Part shown: piece by piece, positions 8,972 to 17,546 of the stretch
Numbering within the stretch: the stretch's first letter is position 1
Layout: each line of letters begins with the position of its first letter
NCBI RefSeq assembly: GCF_900104385.1
Contig: NZ_FNJA01000003.1
Span: forward strand, 62,001 to 126,000
DNA: 64,000 nucleotides
Direction of reading: 5' to 3'
Source: Rhodoferax sp. OV413
GTDB taxonomy: Bacteria; Pseudomonadota; Gammaproteobacteria; Burkholderiales; Burkholderiaceae_C
Notes under the pieces: generated by a model
The model's database searches: none
The model's input: only the letters and a program-made list of their open reading frames with translations
Told to the model about the DNA's origin: nothing
Made by a program: the position numbers and the translations under genes

Positions 8972-10225
8972 ATGAAAGTTGCCGTCATTGGCGCCGGCGT
9001 GGTCGGCGTAAGCACCGCATATGAATTGGCCGCCGATGGCCACGAGGTCACCGTTTTCGAGCGCCGCAGCGCTGCTGCCGAGGAAGCCAGCTTTGCCGGC
9101 ACCGGCATCCTCGCCCCCGGCCTGCAAGCCCCTTTGGCCGGCCCCGGCCAGCCCGGCAAGGCCTTTCGGGGCCTGTTCAGCGGCAAGGGTCCGCTCAAGC
9201 TCGGCGGCAGCCTGGGCGGCAGCGAACTCGCCTGGCTATGGAAGTGGCGCCGCGCCTGCAAGCCCGACAGCTACCAGACCAACCGTGCACGCCTGCAGCG
9301 CCTGGCCTTGTACAGCCGTGAACGCCTGCACAGCCTGACCCAGCAGCTGCACCTGGAATACGACCGCAGCGATGGCTGCCTGCTGCTGCTGCGCACCGAG
9401 CGCGATGCCAAGCGGGCCGAAACCCAGCTGCCGGCGCTGACCGAGGCCGGCATTCTGTTCCGACACATCGCCGGCGACGATGCCCGCAAGATCGAGCCCG
9501 CGCTCTGCCCCGAGACCGCGCTGCACAGCGCCATCCAGCTACCCGACGACGAAGTCGGCAACTGCCGCCAGTTCACCATGCTGCTCAAGACCGCGGCCCA
9601 GCAGCTGGGCGTGAAATTTGAATTCAATCGCGCGGTAGCGCAGATAACACCTGCGCCAGCAGCTACGCTATTGATAGCAAATGAAGACACGCCGCGGCGC
9701 TTCGACGCGGTCGTGGTCTGCGCCGGCCTGGCCTCGGCGGCGCTGCTCAAGCCGCTGGGCGTGCAGATCCCGCTGGCGGCGGTCTACGGCTACTCGCTGT
9801 CGGCGAATATCCGCGAACCCCTGAACGCCCCGGTCAGTGCGGTGGTGGACGGGCACCACCAAGTCGCCATCACCCGCATGGGCCAGCGCGTGCGGGTGGC
9901 GGGCGGCGCCGAGATCGGCGGCCGCGTCGATGCCAAGAACCCGGCCGCCATCGCCACCCTGTACAAAGTTCTGTACGACTGGTTCCCCGGCGCAGCCCAG
10001 CTGGCCAGCAATGTGCAGATCTGGAAGGGCGCGCGCCCCATGCTGCCCGACGGCCCGCCCCTGGTCGGCCCCAGCGGCCTGCCCGGCGTCTGGCTGAACC
10101 TGGGCCATGGCGACCACGGCTGGGCCCAGGCCTGCGGCAGCGCCCGCATCAGCGCCGACCTGCTGGCCGGCCGCACGCCGGAACTGGATCTGGAAGGCCT
10201 GGGGCTGGAACGCCTGCGCCGATAA
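8972..10225 (+). CDS. FAD-dependent D-amino-acid dehydrogenase-like oxidoreductase
   Basis: DadA-like flavoprotein of the DAO superfamily, 417 aa. The FAD dinucleotide fold is at the N-terminus (VIGAGVVGVSTAYELA, then VFERR). The C-terminus carries a substrate/FAD closing motif around LNLGHGDHGWAQACGSARI. Such enzymes oxidise D-amino acids to 2-oxo acids, passing electrons to the respiratory chain. Substrate identity here is inference. A copy of the dispersed repeat (9613-9681) is read in frame and supplies roughly residues 214-237, between the FAD-domain strand VKFEFNRAV and the next strand. The ribosome site is weak. It is followed 37 bp later by nnr. Confidence 0.85.
   Translation: MKVAVIGAGVVGVSTAYELAADGHEVTVFERRSAAAEEASFAGTGILAPGLQAPLAGPGQPGKAFRGLFSGKGPLKLGGSLGGSELAWLWKWRRACKPDSYQTNRARLQRLALYSRERLHSLTQQLHLEYDRSDGCLLLLRTERDAKRAETQLPALTEAGILFRHIAGDDARKIEPALCPETALHSAIQLPDDEVGNCRQFTMLLKTAAQQLGVKFEFNRAVAQITPAPAATLLIANEDTPRRFDAVVVCAGLASAALLKPLGVQIPLAAVYGYSLSANIREPLNAPVSAVVDGHHQVAITRMGQRVRVAGGAEIGGRVDAKNPAAIATLYKVLYDWFPGAAQLASNVQIWKGARPMLPDGPPLVGPSGLPGVWLNLGHGDHGWAQACGSARISADLLAGRTPELDLEGLGLERLRR
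9613..9681 (-). repeat. Dispersed palindromic repeat inside the DadA-like gene
   Basis: On the minus strand it reads TTTGCTATCAATAGC, then TAGCTGCTGGCGCAGGTG, TTATCTGCGCTA, and a tail ending GAATTCAAATTT. This is one of the best matches to the family. It is in frame, with no stop, in the reading direction of the host gene. Confidence 0.8.
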
Positions 10226-10262
10226 ACCCAGGAAACCTAGGATAAGCGCCACAATCTGCCCC

Positions 10263-11741
10263 ATGCAACGCATCACGGCAGACCACAGCCACCCCCTTTT
10301 CACAACCGCCGCCACGCGCCAGATCGAACAGGCGGCGATGGCCGGCCTGCCGCCGAATGCCTTGATGCAGCGCGCCGGCCTGGCCGTGGCCCGGCTGGCC
10401 CTGGCGCTGGCACCGCATGCGCACCGCGTGTGGGTGGCCTGCGGCCCCGGCAACAACGGTGGCGACGGGCTGGAGGCCGCAGCCCAGCTGCAGCAGCGCG
10501 GCAAGCAGGTGGTGGCGACCTGGCTCGGCCAGGAAGCCAGCGCCCCGGCAGACAGCCTGGCCGCCCTGGCCCGCGCCCGCGCCGCCGGCGTACTGTTTGC
10601 CGACACACCGCCCACCGACCTGGCGGCGCACGACCTGTGCATAGACGCCCTGCTCGGCCTGGGCCAGAGCCGCGCCCCCAGCGGCAGCATGGCCGCCTGG
10701 ATCAGCGCCATGAACGCCAGCCCCGCGCCTACGCTGGCGGTTGACCTGCCCACCGGCCTGCAGGCCGATACCGGCAGTTTTGCTATACATTCAATAGCTA
10801 CCAGCGCAGGTAAAGAAAGCGCTGGCGGCATTATCCATGCGCAAAATACGCTATCACTTCTGACACTCAAGCCCGGCCTGTTCACCGGCCACGGCCGGGA
10901 CGCGGCAGGCCAGGTCTGGCTGGACGACCTGGGTGTCGCCAGCCCGACCCCACCCAGCGCCCAACTGGTCGGGCCGCCGCCGCCAGCCGCGCGCGCACAC
11001 GCCAGCCACAAGGGCAGCTATGGCGACGTGGCCGTCATTGGTGGTGCGCCGGGCATGGCGGGTGCAGCACTGCTGGCGGCCTCGGCGGCCTTGCACAGCG
11101 GGGCCGGCCGGGTTTTCGTCGGCCTGCTGGACGGCGGCAGCCTGGGCCTGCACCCGCAGCAGCCCGAGCTGATGTTCCGGGCGCCGGGCGCGCTGAAGCT
11201 GCATGCGCTGGCCGTAGTCTGCGGTTGTGGCGGCGGCGAGGCGGTGCGCCCCCTGTTGCCGCGGGTGCTCGGCGAGGCAGCCCGCCTGGTGCTGGATGCC
11301 GACGCGCTGAATGCCATCGCCACCGATACCGCCCTGCAAGCCCTGCTGCGCTACCGCGCCGCCCAGGGCCTGCCGACGGTGCTGACGCCACATCCGCTGG
11401 AAGCCGCGCGCCTGCTGGGCTGCAGCACGCAGCAGATCCAGGCCGACCGGCTGGACGCCGCCCAGCAGCTGGCCGACCGCTTCGTCTGCGTAGTGGTACT
11501 CAAAGGGTCGGGCACGGTGATCGCCGCGCCGCACCAGACGCTGGCCATCAACCTGACGGGCAACGCCCAGTTGGCCACCGCGGGCACCGGCGATGTGCTG
11601 GCCGGCATGGTCGGTGCCGGCCTGGCTGCAGGGCAGTACGCGATGCGCGCCGCCTGCGAAGCCGTCTACCGGCATGGCCTGGCGGCCGACCGCTGGCCCG
11701 CAGGCCAGCCGCTCACCGCCAGCGCGCTGGCAAAAAGCTAG
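10263..11741 (+). CDS. nnr: Bifunctional NAD(P)H-hydrate epimerase / ADP-dependent dehydratase
   Basis: Repairs damaged NAD(P)HX: the N-terminal YjeF_N domain epimerises the hydrate and the C-terminal ribokinase-like domain dehydrates it using ADP. The start at 10263 ([13 protein letters not shown]) gives 492 aa; the longer frame upstream overlaps the preceding gene. The epimerase motif [11 protein letters not shown] lies near residue 58, and the dehydratase motif [15 protein letters not shown] near 440. Between the domains a repeat copy (10778-10845) is translated as an unusual Ser/Ala/Ile-rich segment around residues 173-195, just before the conserved [13 protein letters not shown]. The stop codon overlaps that of the convergent SDR gene. 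Confidence 0.95.
   Translation: MQRITADHSHPLFTTAATRQIEQAAMAGLPPNALMQRAGLAVARLALALAPHAHRVWVACGPGNNGGDGLEAAAQLQQRGKQVVATWLGQEASAPADSLAALARARAAGVLFADTPPTDLAAHDLCIDALLGLGQSRAPSGSMAAWISAMNASPAPTLAVDLPTGLQADTGSFAIHSIATSAGKESAGGIIHAQNTLSLLTLKPGLFTGHGRDAAGQVWLDDLGVASPTPPSAQLVGPPPPAARAHASHKGSYGDVAVIGGAPGMAGAALLAASAALHSGAGRVFVGLLDGGSLGLHPQQPELMFRAPGALKLHALAVVCGCGGGEAVRPLLPRVLGEAARLVLDADALNAIATDTALQALLRYRAAQGLPTVLTPHPLEAARLLGCSTQQIQADRLDAAQQLADRFVCVVVLKGSGTVIAAPHQTLAINLTGNAQLATAGTGDVLAGMVGAGLAAGQYAMRAACEAVYRHGLAADRWPAGQPLTASALAKS
10778..10845 (+). repeat. Dispersed palindromic repeat inside nnr
   Basis: It reads TTTTGCTATACATTCAATAG, then CTACCAGCGCAGG, a short loop, AAGCGCTGGCGGC and an AT-rich tail. 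The stem CCAGCGC/GCGCTGG is perfect. It keeps the nnr frame open. Confidence 0.75.
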
Positions 11742-12493
11742 CCGCGCCCCACGAAGGGCATCTTGGTGGCCATCACCGTGTGGAACAGCACATTCGCCTC
11801 CAGCGGCAGGCTGTCCATGTAGAGCACGGATTTGCCGACGATGGCCACATCCATCACCGGCTCCACCACCATCTCGCCATGGGCCTGCAGGATGCCGGTG
11901 GTCATGCGCTTGGTCATATTGGTGGCGGCGTTGCCGATGTCTATCTGGCCCACGGCAATGTCGTACTTGCGGCCATCGAGCGCCGCCGCCTTGGTAATGC
12001 CGCGCACGCCATGCTTGGTGGCGGTGTAGGCAATCGAATTGGGCCGCGGCGTGGTACTGGAGATCGAGCCGTTGTTGATGATGCGGCCACCTTGCGGGCT
12101 TTGCGCCTTCATCACCCGGAACGCCTGCTGGATGCACAGGAACATGCCGGTGAAGTTGACGTCCACCACGCTGTGCCACTGCTCCAGCGCCATGTCTTCG
12201 AGCAGCACGCCGGGTGCGCTGGTGCCGGCGTTATTGAACAGCAGATCGACGCGGCCAAACGCGGCCAGAGTCGTGTCAAACAAGGCCTTGACGGCGGCCG
12301 GGTCGGTCACGTCGGTGGGCACGGCCAGCGCCCGCTCGGCCGCGCCGGATTCGGCCAGCACGGCTTGCAGCGGCTCAGCCCGACGGCCAGCCAGGGCCAC
12401 CCGGTAGCCATCGGCCAGCAAGGCCAGGGCCACGGCCCGGCCAATGCCAGTGCCTGCGCCGGTCACGATGGCGGTCTTGGAATGCTTTTCCAT
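11738..12493 (-). CDS. Short-chain dehydrogenase/reductase (SDR)
   Basis: Classical SDR of 251 aa. The Rossmann motif TGAGTGIG is at about residues 11-18, NNAG near 89, and the active-site YTATK near 155. Predicted NAD(P)(H)-dependent oxidoreductase in the cytosol; the substrate is not evident. It converges on nnr, and the two stop codons overlap at 11738-11741. It starts 14 bp downstream of the RNase R stop, so it is probably cotranscribed with rnr. Confidence 0.9.
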   Translation of the reverse strand: MEKHSKTAIVTGAGTGIGRAVALALLADGYRVALAGRRAEPLQAVLAESGAAERALAVPTDVTDPAAVKALFDTTLAAFGRVDLLFNNAGTSAPGVLLEDMALEQWHSVVDVNFTGMFLCIQQAFRVMKAQSPQGGRIINNGSISSTTPRPNSIAYTATKHGVRGITKAAALDGRKYDIAVGQIDIGNAATNMTKRMTTGILQAHGEMVVEPVMDVAIVGKSVLYMDSLPLEANVLFHTVMATKMPFVGRG

Positions 12494-12507
12494 GCTCGGT
12501 CTTCCGG

Positions 12508-14910
12508 TTAGCGGCGGGTACGGGTTTTCTTCTTGGCGGCGCCGTTTTTGGCCGGCGCCTTGGCGGCAGATTTCACCGCCTGGATGGGCGAACGCGGCGC
12601 CCGGTCACGCGCTGGCGACTCCTTGCGCCCGGAGCGCTTGGACGGCGCCGATTCGGTGTTCGAGCGGTTCGGACCGTCGCGCTGCACGCCCTTGTCCTTC
12701 ATGGCCCGGTTCACCAGCTCTTCGCCTTCGCGTATCAGCCGGAAATCGATCTTGCGACCGTCCAGGTCGACACGGCTGACCTGGACCTGGACCCGCGTGC
12801 CGATCGCGTAGCGGATACCGGTGCGCTCGCCACGCAGCTCTTGCCGGGCTTCGTCGAACTTGAAGTACTCGCCACCGAGTTCGGTGATGTGGACCAGGCC
12901 TTCGACGTACATCGCGTCCAGCGTGACGAAGATACCGAAGCCGGTGGCCGCGGTGACCACGCCGCCGTATTCCTCGCCCAGGTGCTCACGCATGTATTTG
13001 CACTTCAACCAGGCCTCGACATCGCGGCTGGCCTCGTCGGCACGCCGCTCGTTGGCGCTGCAGTGCAGACCGGCTGCCTGCCAGGCCAGGGTTTCCGGGC
13101 TGACCTTCTTGATCTTCAAGTCGGGCTCGCCGACCTTGCCTTGCAGCTTGGAGGCGGCGCCTTTGCTCAGACGCTTGGCCAGCTTGGCATGGGCCTCGCC
13201 CGGCGTGGGCAGGGTTGGCAACTGGTATTTGCGGTGCGCCAGGATGGCCTTGATGACGCGGTGCACCAGCAAGTCCGGGTAGCGCCGGATCGGGCTGGTG
13301 AAATGGGTGTAGGCGTCGAACGCCAGGCCGAAGTGCCCGCCGTTGGCCGGCGTATAGATGGCTTGCTGCATGGAGCGCAACAGCATCGAATGGATTTGCT
13401 GGGCGTCGGGCCGGTCTTTGGTGGCCGCGGCAATCGCCTGGAATTCACCGGGTTTCGGGTCGTCGCTGATCGACATGCCGACGCCTGTCGCCTTCAGGTA
13501 GTTGCGCAGTATCTCGATCTTCTCGGGGGTCGGGCCTTCGTGCACGCGGAACAGGCCCGGGTGCTTGCCCTGGGCGATGAAGTCGGCACTGCAGACGTTG
13601 GCGGCCAGCATGGCTTCTTCGATTAGCTTATGGGCTTCGTTGCGGGTGCGCGGAACGATCTTTTCAATACGGCCGGACTCGTCGCAAACGATTTGCGTCT
13701 CGGTGGTTTCAAAGTCCACCGCACCGCGTACCTTGCGCGCCACCAGCAGCGCTTGGTAGACATCGTGCAGGTTTAGCAGGTCGGTGACGCGGTCTTTGCG
13801 GCGCACGGCCTCGGGGCCACGGGTATTGCCCAGAATCGCCGCCACTTCGGTGTAGGTGAAGCGCGCATGGCTGTACATCACCGCCGGATAAAACTGGTAG
13901 GCGTGCACGTCGCCCTTGGCGGTGACCAGCATGTCGCAGACCATGCACAGGCGCTCCACATCCGGGTTCAGCGAGCACAGGCCGTTGGACAGCTTCTCGG
14001 GCAGCATGGGGATCACGCGGCGCGGGAAGTACACGCTGGTGGCGCGGTCATAGGCATCGACGTCGATGGCCGAGCCGGTTTCCACATAGGTGCTGACATC
14101 GGCAATCGCCACCAGCAGGCGCCAGCCCTTGCTGCGGCCGACCTTGGCGGGTTCGCAATACACCGCATCGTCGAAGTCACGCGCGTCTTCACCGTCGATG
14201 GTGACCAGGGGCACGTCGGTCAGATCGACGCGGTTTTTCTTGTCCTGGGGGCGCACCTTGTCGGGCAGGGTACGGGCCAGCGCGATGCAGGCGTCGGAAA
14301 ACACATGCGGCACATCGTATTTGCGCACCGCGATTTCGATTTCCATACCCGGGTCGTCGACCTCGCCCAGCACTTCTTTGACGCGGCCTACCGGCTGGCC
14401 AAATAGCGCGGGCGGCTCGGTCAGCTCAACCACTACCACCTGGCCGGCCTTGGCGCTGCCGATGGCGGCCTTGGGTATCAGTACATCCTGGCCATAGCGT
14501 TTGTCTTCAGGGGCGACGAGCCAGATACCGCTTTCTTGCAAGAGGCGGCCAATGATGGGCTGCAAGGGGCGTTCCACGATTTCGACAACCCGGCCTTCGG
14601 GACGACCTTTGCGATCGCTGCGCACGATGCGGACCTTGACCCGGTCCTTGTGCAGCACGGCACGCATTTCGTTGGACGGCAGGTAGATGTCGGACTCGCC
14701 GTCGTCGCGCAGTACAAACCCATGTCCATCACGGTGACCCTGGATGGTGCCTTCGATCTCGTCCAGCAAGCCGCTGGTATGACTGGTCGTTTTGATAAGC
14801 TTTCTCTCTTTCTGGTTTGCCCAAAGGGTAGCAGAGCGCGGCACAGCTCGGAAAATCAGCGGTTTTGAGCAAGCCTTAAGCCTACGAGTCCAAAACGCTG
14901 TTTTTCCCAT
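12508..14910 (-). CDS. rnr: Ribonuclease R (start codon uncertain)
   Basis: Processive 3'-5' exoribonuclease. Cold-shock/OB signals begin at [23 protein letters not shown], the RNB catalytic domain has [11 protein letters not shown] with its acidic metal ligands, and an S1 domain is followed by a Lys/Arg-rich tail ([13 protein letters not shown]). The 5' end is a problem. The frame runs open through tRNA-Leu, but the only in-frame ATG outside the tRNA is at 14910, has no ribosome site and precedes about 46 non-conserved residues. Conserved sequence begins at about 14769, where a TTG occurs. The purine run AGAGAGAAAG instead points at an ATC codon (14796-14794). The N-terminal helix-turn-helix domain of E. 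coli RNase R appears absent. Confidence 0.88.
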   Translation of the reverse strand: MGKTAFWTRRLKACSKPLIFRAVPRSATLWANQKERKLIKTTSHTSGLLDEIEGTIQGHRDGHGFVLRDDGESDIYLPSNEMRAVLHKDRVKVRIVRSDRKGRPEGRVVEIVERPLQPIIGRLLQESGIWLVAPEDKRYGQDVLIPKAAIGSAKAGQVVVVELTEPPALFGQPVGRVKEVLGEVDDPGMEIEIAVRKYDVPHVFSDACIALARTLPDKVRPQDKKNRVDLTDVPLVTIDGEDARDFDDAVYCEPAKVGRSKGWRLLVAIADVSTYVETGSAIDVDAYDRATSVYFPRRVIPMLPEKLSNGLCSLNPDVERLCMVCDMLVTAKGDVHAYQFYPAVMYSHARFTYTEVAAILGNTRGPEAVRRKDRVTDLLNLHDVYQALLVARKVRGAVDFETTETQIVCDESGRIEKIVPRTRNEAHKLIEEAMLAANVCSADFIAQGKHPGLFRVHEGPTPEKIEILRNYLKATGVGMSISDDPKPGEFQAIAAATKDRPDAQQIHSMLLRSMQQAIYTPANGGHFGLAFDAYTHFTSPIRRYPDLLVHRVIKAILAHRKYQLPTLPTPGEAHAKLAKRLSKGAASKLQGKVGEPDLKIKKVSPETLAWQAAGLHCSANERRADEASRDVEAWLKCKYMREHLGEEYGGVVTAATGFGIFVTLDAMYVEGLVHITELGGEYFKFDEARQELRGERTGIRYAIGTRVQVQVSRVDLDGRKIDFRLIREGEELVNRAMKDKGVQRDGPNRSNTESAPSKRSGRKESPARDRAPRSPIQAVKSAAKAPAKNGAAKKKTRTRR

Positions 14911-14929
14911 GTTATACTTTAACTCGTGG

Positions 14930-15014
14930 GCCCAGATGGCGAAATTGGTAGACGCACTGTGTTCAGGTCGCAGCGCCGCAAGGCGTGCTGGTTCGAGTCC
15001 AGTTCTGGGCACCA
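14930..15014 (+). tRNA. tRNA-Leu (anticodon CAG), first copy
   Basis: 85 nt with a long class II variable arm. Acceptor arms GCCCAGA and TCTGGGC pair, the anticodon stem is CTGTG/CGCAG around loop TTCAGGT, the T-loop region reads GGTTCGAGTCC, and CCA is encoded. A -10-like TATACT at 14913-14918 lies 11 bp upstream. It diverges from rnr. Confidence 0.97.
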
Positions 15015-15029
15015 CACCTTATCTCGAAC

Positions 15030-15059
15030 AAAAACCGCTAAGTAGTTAGCGGTTTTTTT
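15030..15059 (+). terminator. Rho-independent terminator after first tRNA-Leu
   Basis: Stem AACCGCTAA / TTAGCGGTT around a short loop, followed by a run of T. It separates the two tRNA copies. Confidence 0.88.
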
Positions 15060-15109
15060 CTGGTTAAAAATCTGCAAAATACCAATTGCAGACCGTAAGA
15101 GTTTCGTGG

Positions 15110-15194
15110 GCCCAGATGGCGAAATTGGTAGACGCACTGTGTTCAGGTCGCAGCGCCGCAAGGCGTGCTGGTTCGAGTCCAGTTCTGGGCACCA
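15110..15194 (+). tRNA. tRNA-Leu (anticodon CAG), second identical copy
   Basis: Base-for-base the same as the tRNA at 14930, exactly 180 bp downstream. The identity spans 15105-15196 (against 14925-15016), while flanking sequence differs, including the terminator. No obvious -10 of its own is seen directly upstream. Confidence 0.97.
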
Positions 15195-15207
15195 CAATTT
15201 ACTCGAG

Positions 15208-15240
15208 AAAAAGCCGCTAAGAACTTAGCGGCTTTTTTTT
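15208..15240 (+). terminator. Rho-independent terminator after second tRNA-Leu
   Basis: Stem AAGCCGCTAAG / CTTAGCGGCTT with a tiny loop and eight T. It is convergent with rimO and may serve both strands because an A-run precedes the stem. Confidence 0.9.
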
Positions 15241-15285
15241 GCCTTTTTTTCCCCGCACTGCATGCGCAACGCGGGGAAGTCAGAT

Positions 15286-16695
15286 TTAGATGGGCAGCGC
15301 CACCAAGTCGTGGCCTTGCGTGCCTACGATGCGCGCCTTGGTGAACTCCCCGACCTTCAAGGTCTTGCTGATTTTCTCAGGCGGCAGCAGGCGCACGATG
15401 CCATCAATCTCCGGCGCATCGGCATAGCTGCGGCCCACCCCACCCTTTTTACCTAAACCTGGCGCGGAATCGACCAACACCTGCATGGTGCTGCCGACGC
15501 GCTTGAGCAGCTTGTTCGCCGACACTTCTTCGGCCACGGCCATGAAGCGGGCACGGCGTTCTTCGCGCAGTTCCAGCGGAAGCATGCCCGGAATATCGTT
15601 GGCGGCAGCGCCATCTACCGGGCTGTAGGCAAAGCACCCCGCGCGGTCGATCTGGGCTTCTCGCATGAAATCCAGCAAGTGCGAAAACTCTTCTTCGGTT
15701 TCACCCGGGAAACCAGCAATGAAAGTGCTGCGGATCACCAGCTCGGGGCAGGCTTCGCGCCAGCGCTGGATGCGTTCCAGATTTTTCTCGCCGCTGGCTG
15801 GACGCTTCATGCGCTTGAGCACATCGGGGTGGCTGTGCTGCAAGGGCACATCCAGATACGGCAGCACCCGGCCTGTTGCCATGAACGGGATGATCTCATC
15901 CACGCTCGGGTACGGGTACACATAGTGCAGACGCACCCAGGCGCCATAAGGCTCGGCGATGTCGGCCAAGGTTTGCACCAGCTCCAGCATGCGGGTCTTG
16001 ACCGGCTTGCCATCCCAGAAACCGGTGCGGTACTTCACATCCACACCATAGGCCGAAGTGTCCTGGCTGATCACCAGCAACTCTTTCACGCCACCTTCAA
16101 ACAAGGCTTTCGCATCGCTCAGCACATCGCCAATAGAACGCGACACCAGGTCGCCACGCATGGACGGGATGATGCAGAAAGTGCAGCGGTGGTTACAGCC
16201 TTCACTGATTTTCAAGTAGGCGTAATGGCGCGGCGTGAGCTTGATGCCGGCGCTACCAAAAGCATTGGGAATCAGGTCCAGAAACGGGTCGTGCGGCTTG
16301 GGCAGATTCGCATGCACCGCATCCATCACCTCCTGGGTAGCATGCGGGCCGGTGACGGCCAGCACACTGGGGTGCATTTGCCGCACCAGGTTGCCACCGG
16401 TATCGCCGGCCTTGGCGCCCAGGCAGCCGGTGACGATGACGCGGCCGTTGGCAGCCAAGGCTTCGCCGATGGTGTCCAGGCTTTCCTTGACCGCGTCGTC
16501 GATGAAACCGCAGGTGTTGACGATCACCAGATCGGCGCCTTCGAAGGTTTTGGAGGTCTGGTAGCCCTCTGCGCTGAGCTGCGTGAGAATAAGTTCGGAG
16601 TCCGTCAAGGCCTTGGGGCAACCCAGGCTGACGAACCCGACTTTCGGTGTTTTATTGGGGACTAATGTGGGGGATAGTGCTTCGATCATCCCCAT
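15286..16695 (-). CDS. rimO: Ribosomal protein S12 methylthiotransferase
   Basis: Radical-SAM enzyme adding a methylthio group to the conserved aspartate of ribosomal protein S12. The N-terminal UPF0004 domain has [16 protein letters not shown] and NTCGFIDDA, whose cysteines hold one iron-sulfur cluster. The radical-SAM motif CNHRCTFC lies near residue 166. A C-terminal TRAM domain ends the 469-aa protein. Two ATGs two codons apart (16695 and 16689) are both possible starts. It lies 22 bp after phaR on the same strand. Confidence 0.95.
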   Translation of the reverse strand: MGMIEALSPTLVPNKTPKVGFVSLGCPKALTDSELILTQLSAEGYQTSKTFEGADLVIVNTCGFIDDAVKESLDTIGEALAANGRVIVTGCLGAKAGDTGGNLVRQMHPSVLAVTGPHATQEVMDAVHANLPKPHDPFLDLIPNAFGSAGIKLTPRHYAYLKISEGCNHRCTFCIIPSMRGDLVSRSIGDVLSDAKALFEGGVKELLVISQDTSAYGVDVKYRTGFWDGKPVKTRMLELVQTLADIAEPYGAWVRLHYVYPYPSVDEIIPFMATGRVLPYLDVPLQHSHPDVLKRMKRPASGEKNLERIQRWREACPELVIRSTFIAGFPGETEEEFSHLLDFMREAQIDRAGCFAYSPVDGAAANDIPGMLPLELREERRARFMAVAEEVSANKLLKRVGSTMQVLVDSAPGLGKKGGVGRSYADAPEIDGIVRLLPPEKISKTLKVGEFTKARIVGTQGHDLVALPI

Positions 16696-16717
16696 ATTGT
16701 CGCCGCCCTGGGCAAAT

Positions 16718-17251
16718 TCAGGGTTTCAGCCCGAAGGTACCCAGCATTTGGGCCGTCTGTTTCTGCATTTGTTCCTGCATTTGCACGAAGATATTCTTGG
16801 ACTGTTCGACGTAGCTGCCCATCATGCCCTGCATCGCCGGGGACTGCATTTTCAGCATTTGCGCCCAGGCTTCGGGCGTCATACCCTTGGCTTGCTCGCC
16901 CATGGTGGACTGCAGATCCATGAAGGTCTGCACGTTCTTTTCCAGATACGGCCCCAGAAAGCTCTGCATCGTATTGCCGTAGAAACGGATCATGTTGGCC
17001 AGCGCCTGCTCGGTGAACAAGGGCGCGCCGCCGGCCTCTTCTTCCAGAATGATCTGCAGCAGGATGGCCCGGGTCAGATCCTCGCCGGTCTTGGCATCCA
17101 CCACCCGCACGGGCTCGCGCAGCATGACCAGTTTTTTGACTTCGGCCAGCGTAATGTAGGTAGAGGTATCCGTGTCGTACAACCGGCGGTTCGGGTACTT
17201 CTTGATGACGCGGTGCGTGGTGTTCGCACTATCGGGGGAATTGCTGGGCAC
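16718..17251 (-). CDS. phaR: Polyhydroxyalkanoate synthesis repressor PhaR
   Basis: DNA-binding regulator of PHA granule genes (phasins). The N-terminal domain [20 protein letters not shown] is nearly invariant in the family and is followed by the PHB accumulation regulatory domain. The C-terminus is Met/Gln-rich ([14 protein letters not shown]). I choose the GTG at 17251 because AAGGA lies 5 bases before it and it gives 177 aa, the usual length. The ATG at 17365 would add a non-conserved extension through the promoter. A CTGC-N3-GCAG palindrome lies upstream at 17283-17293 and may be its own operator. Confidence 0.94.
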   Translation of the reverse strand: MPSNSPDSANTTHRVIKKYPNRRLYDTDTSTYITLAEVKKLVMLREPVRVVDAKTGEDLTRAILLQIILEEEAGGAPLFTEQALANMIRFYGNTMQSFLGPYLEKNVQTFMDLQSTMGEQAKGMTPEAWAQMLKMQSPAMQGMMGSYVEQSKNIFVQMQEQMQKQTAQMLGTFGLKP

Positions 17252-17282
17252 TGCGGTCCTTGGTGGTATAGATTGCACTTTA

Positions 17283-17293
17283 CTGCACTGCAG
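17283..17293. promoter_or_regulatory. Candidate PhaR operator (CTGC-N3-GCAG)
   Basis: A perfect CTGCACTGCAG palindrome 32 bp upstream of the phaR start. It matches the CTGC-N3/4-GCAG pattern that I recall for PhaR of Paracoccus. Further TGC/GCA words flank it. This suggests autorepression. Confidence 0.5.
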
Positions 17294-17371
17294 CAAATTG
17301 TAAAAACCCCGCACCAACAGCGTTTTAAGGATTACCCTGAAAACACGCACAAAATGGCACGCCACAAAACC

Positions 17372-17404
17372 AAAAGCCCTGTAAATCTAAGATTTACAGG
17401 GCTT
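17372..17404 (-). terminator. Terminator downstream of tRNA-Val
   Basis: A near-perfect hairpin: AAGCCCTGTAAATC paired with GATTTACAGGGCTT, followed on the minus strand by TTTTGG. It begins 5 bp after the tRNA-Val 3' end. Confidence 0.85.
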
Positions 17405-17409
17405 GAATT

Positions 17410-17486
17410 TGGTAGGCGCGATTGGACTCGAACCAACGACCCCCACCATGTCAAGGTGGTGCTCTAACCAGCTGAGCTACGCGCCT
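17410..17486 (-). tRNA. tRNA-Val (anticodon GAC)
   Basis: 77 nt on the minus strand. Acceptor arms AGGCGCG and CGCGCCT pair, the anticodon stem is CCACC/GGTGG around TTGACAT, the T arm reads GGTTCGAGTCC, and CCA is encoded. It lies between relA and phaR with its own terminator. Confidence 0.97.
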
Positions 17487-17546
17487 AAGGATGCATTCGA
17501 GACCACGAGTATAGCATGGGTTTTTGGCGTTTTTGAAATCTCGCGT

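Noticed and set aside
14911-15015. N-terminal extension of RNase R beginning MVPRTGLEPARLAA
   Set aside because: This part is antisense tRNA-Leu sequence; it cannot be the true protein start.
14919-15197. Minus-strand frame of 92 codons across both tRNA-Leu genes
   Set aside because: It is the antisense of the two tRNAs (wording DSNQHALRRCDLNTVRLPISP repeated twice), a well-known false protein call.
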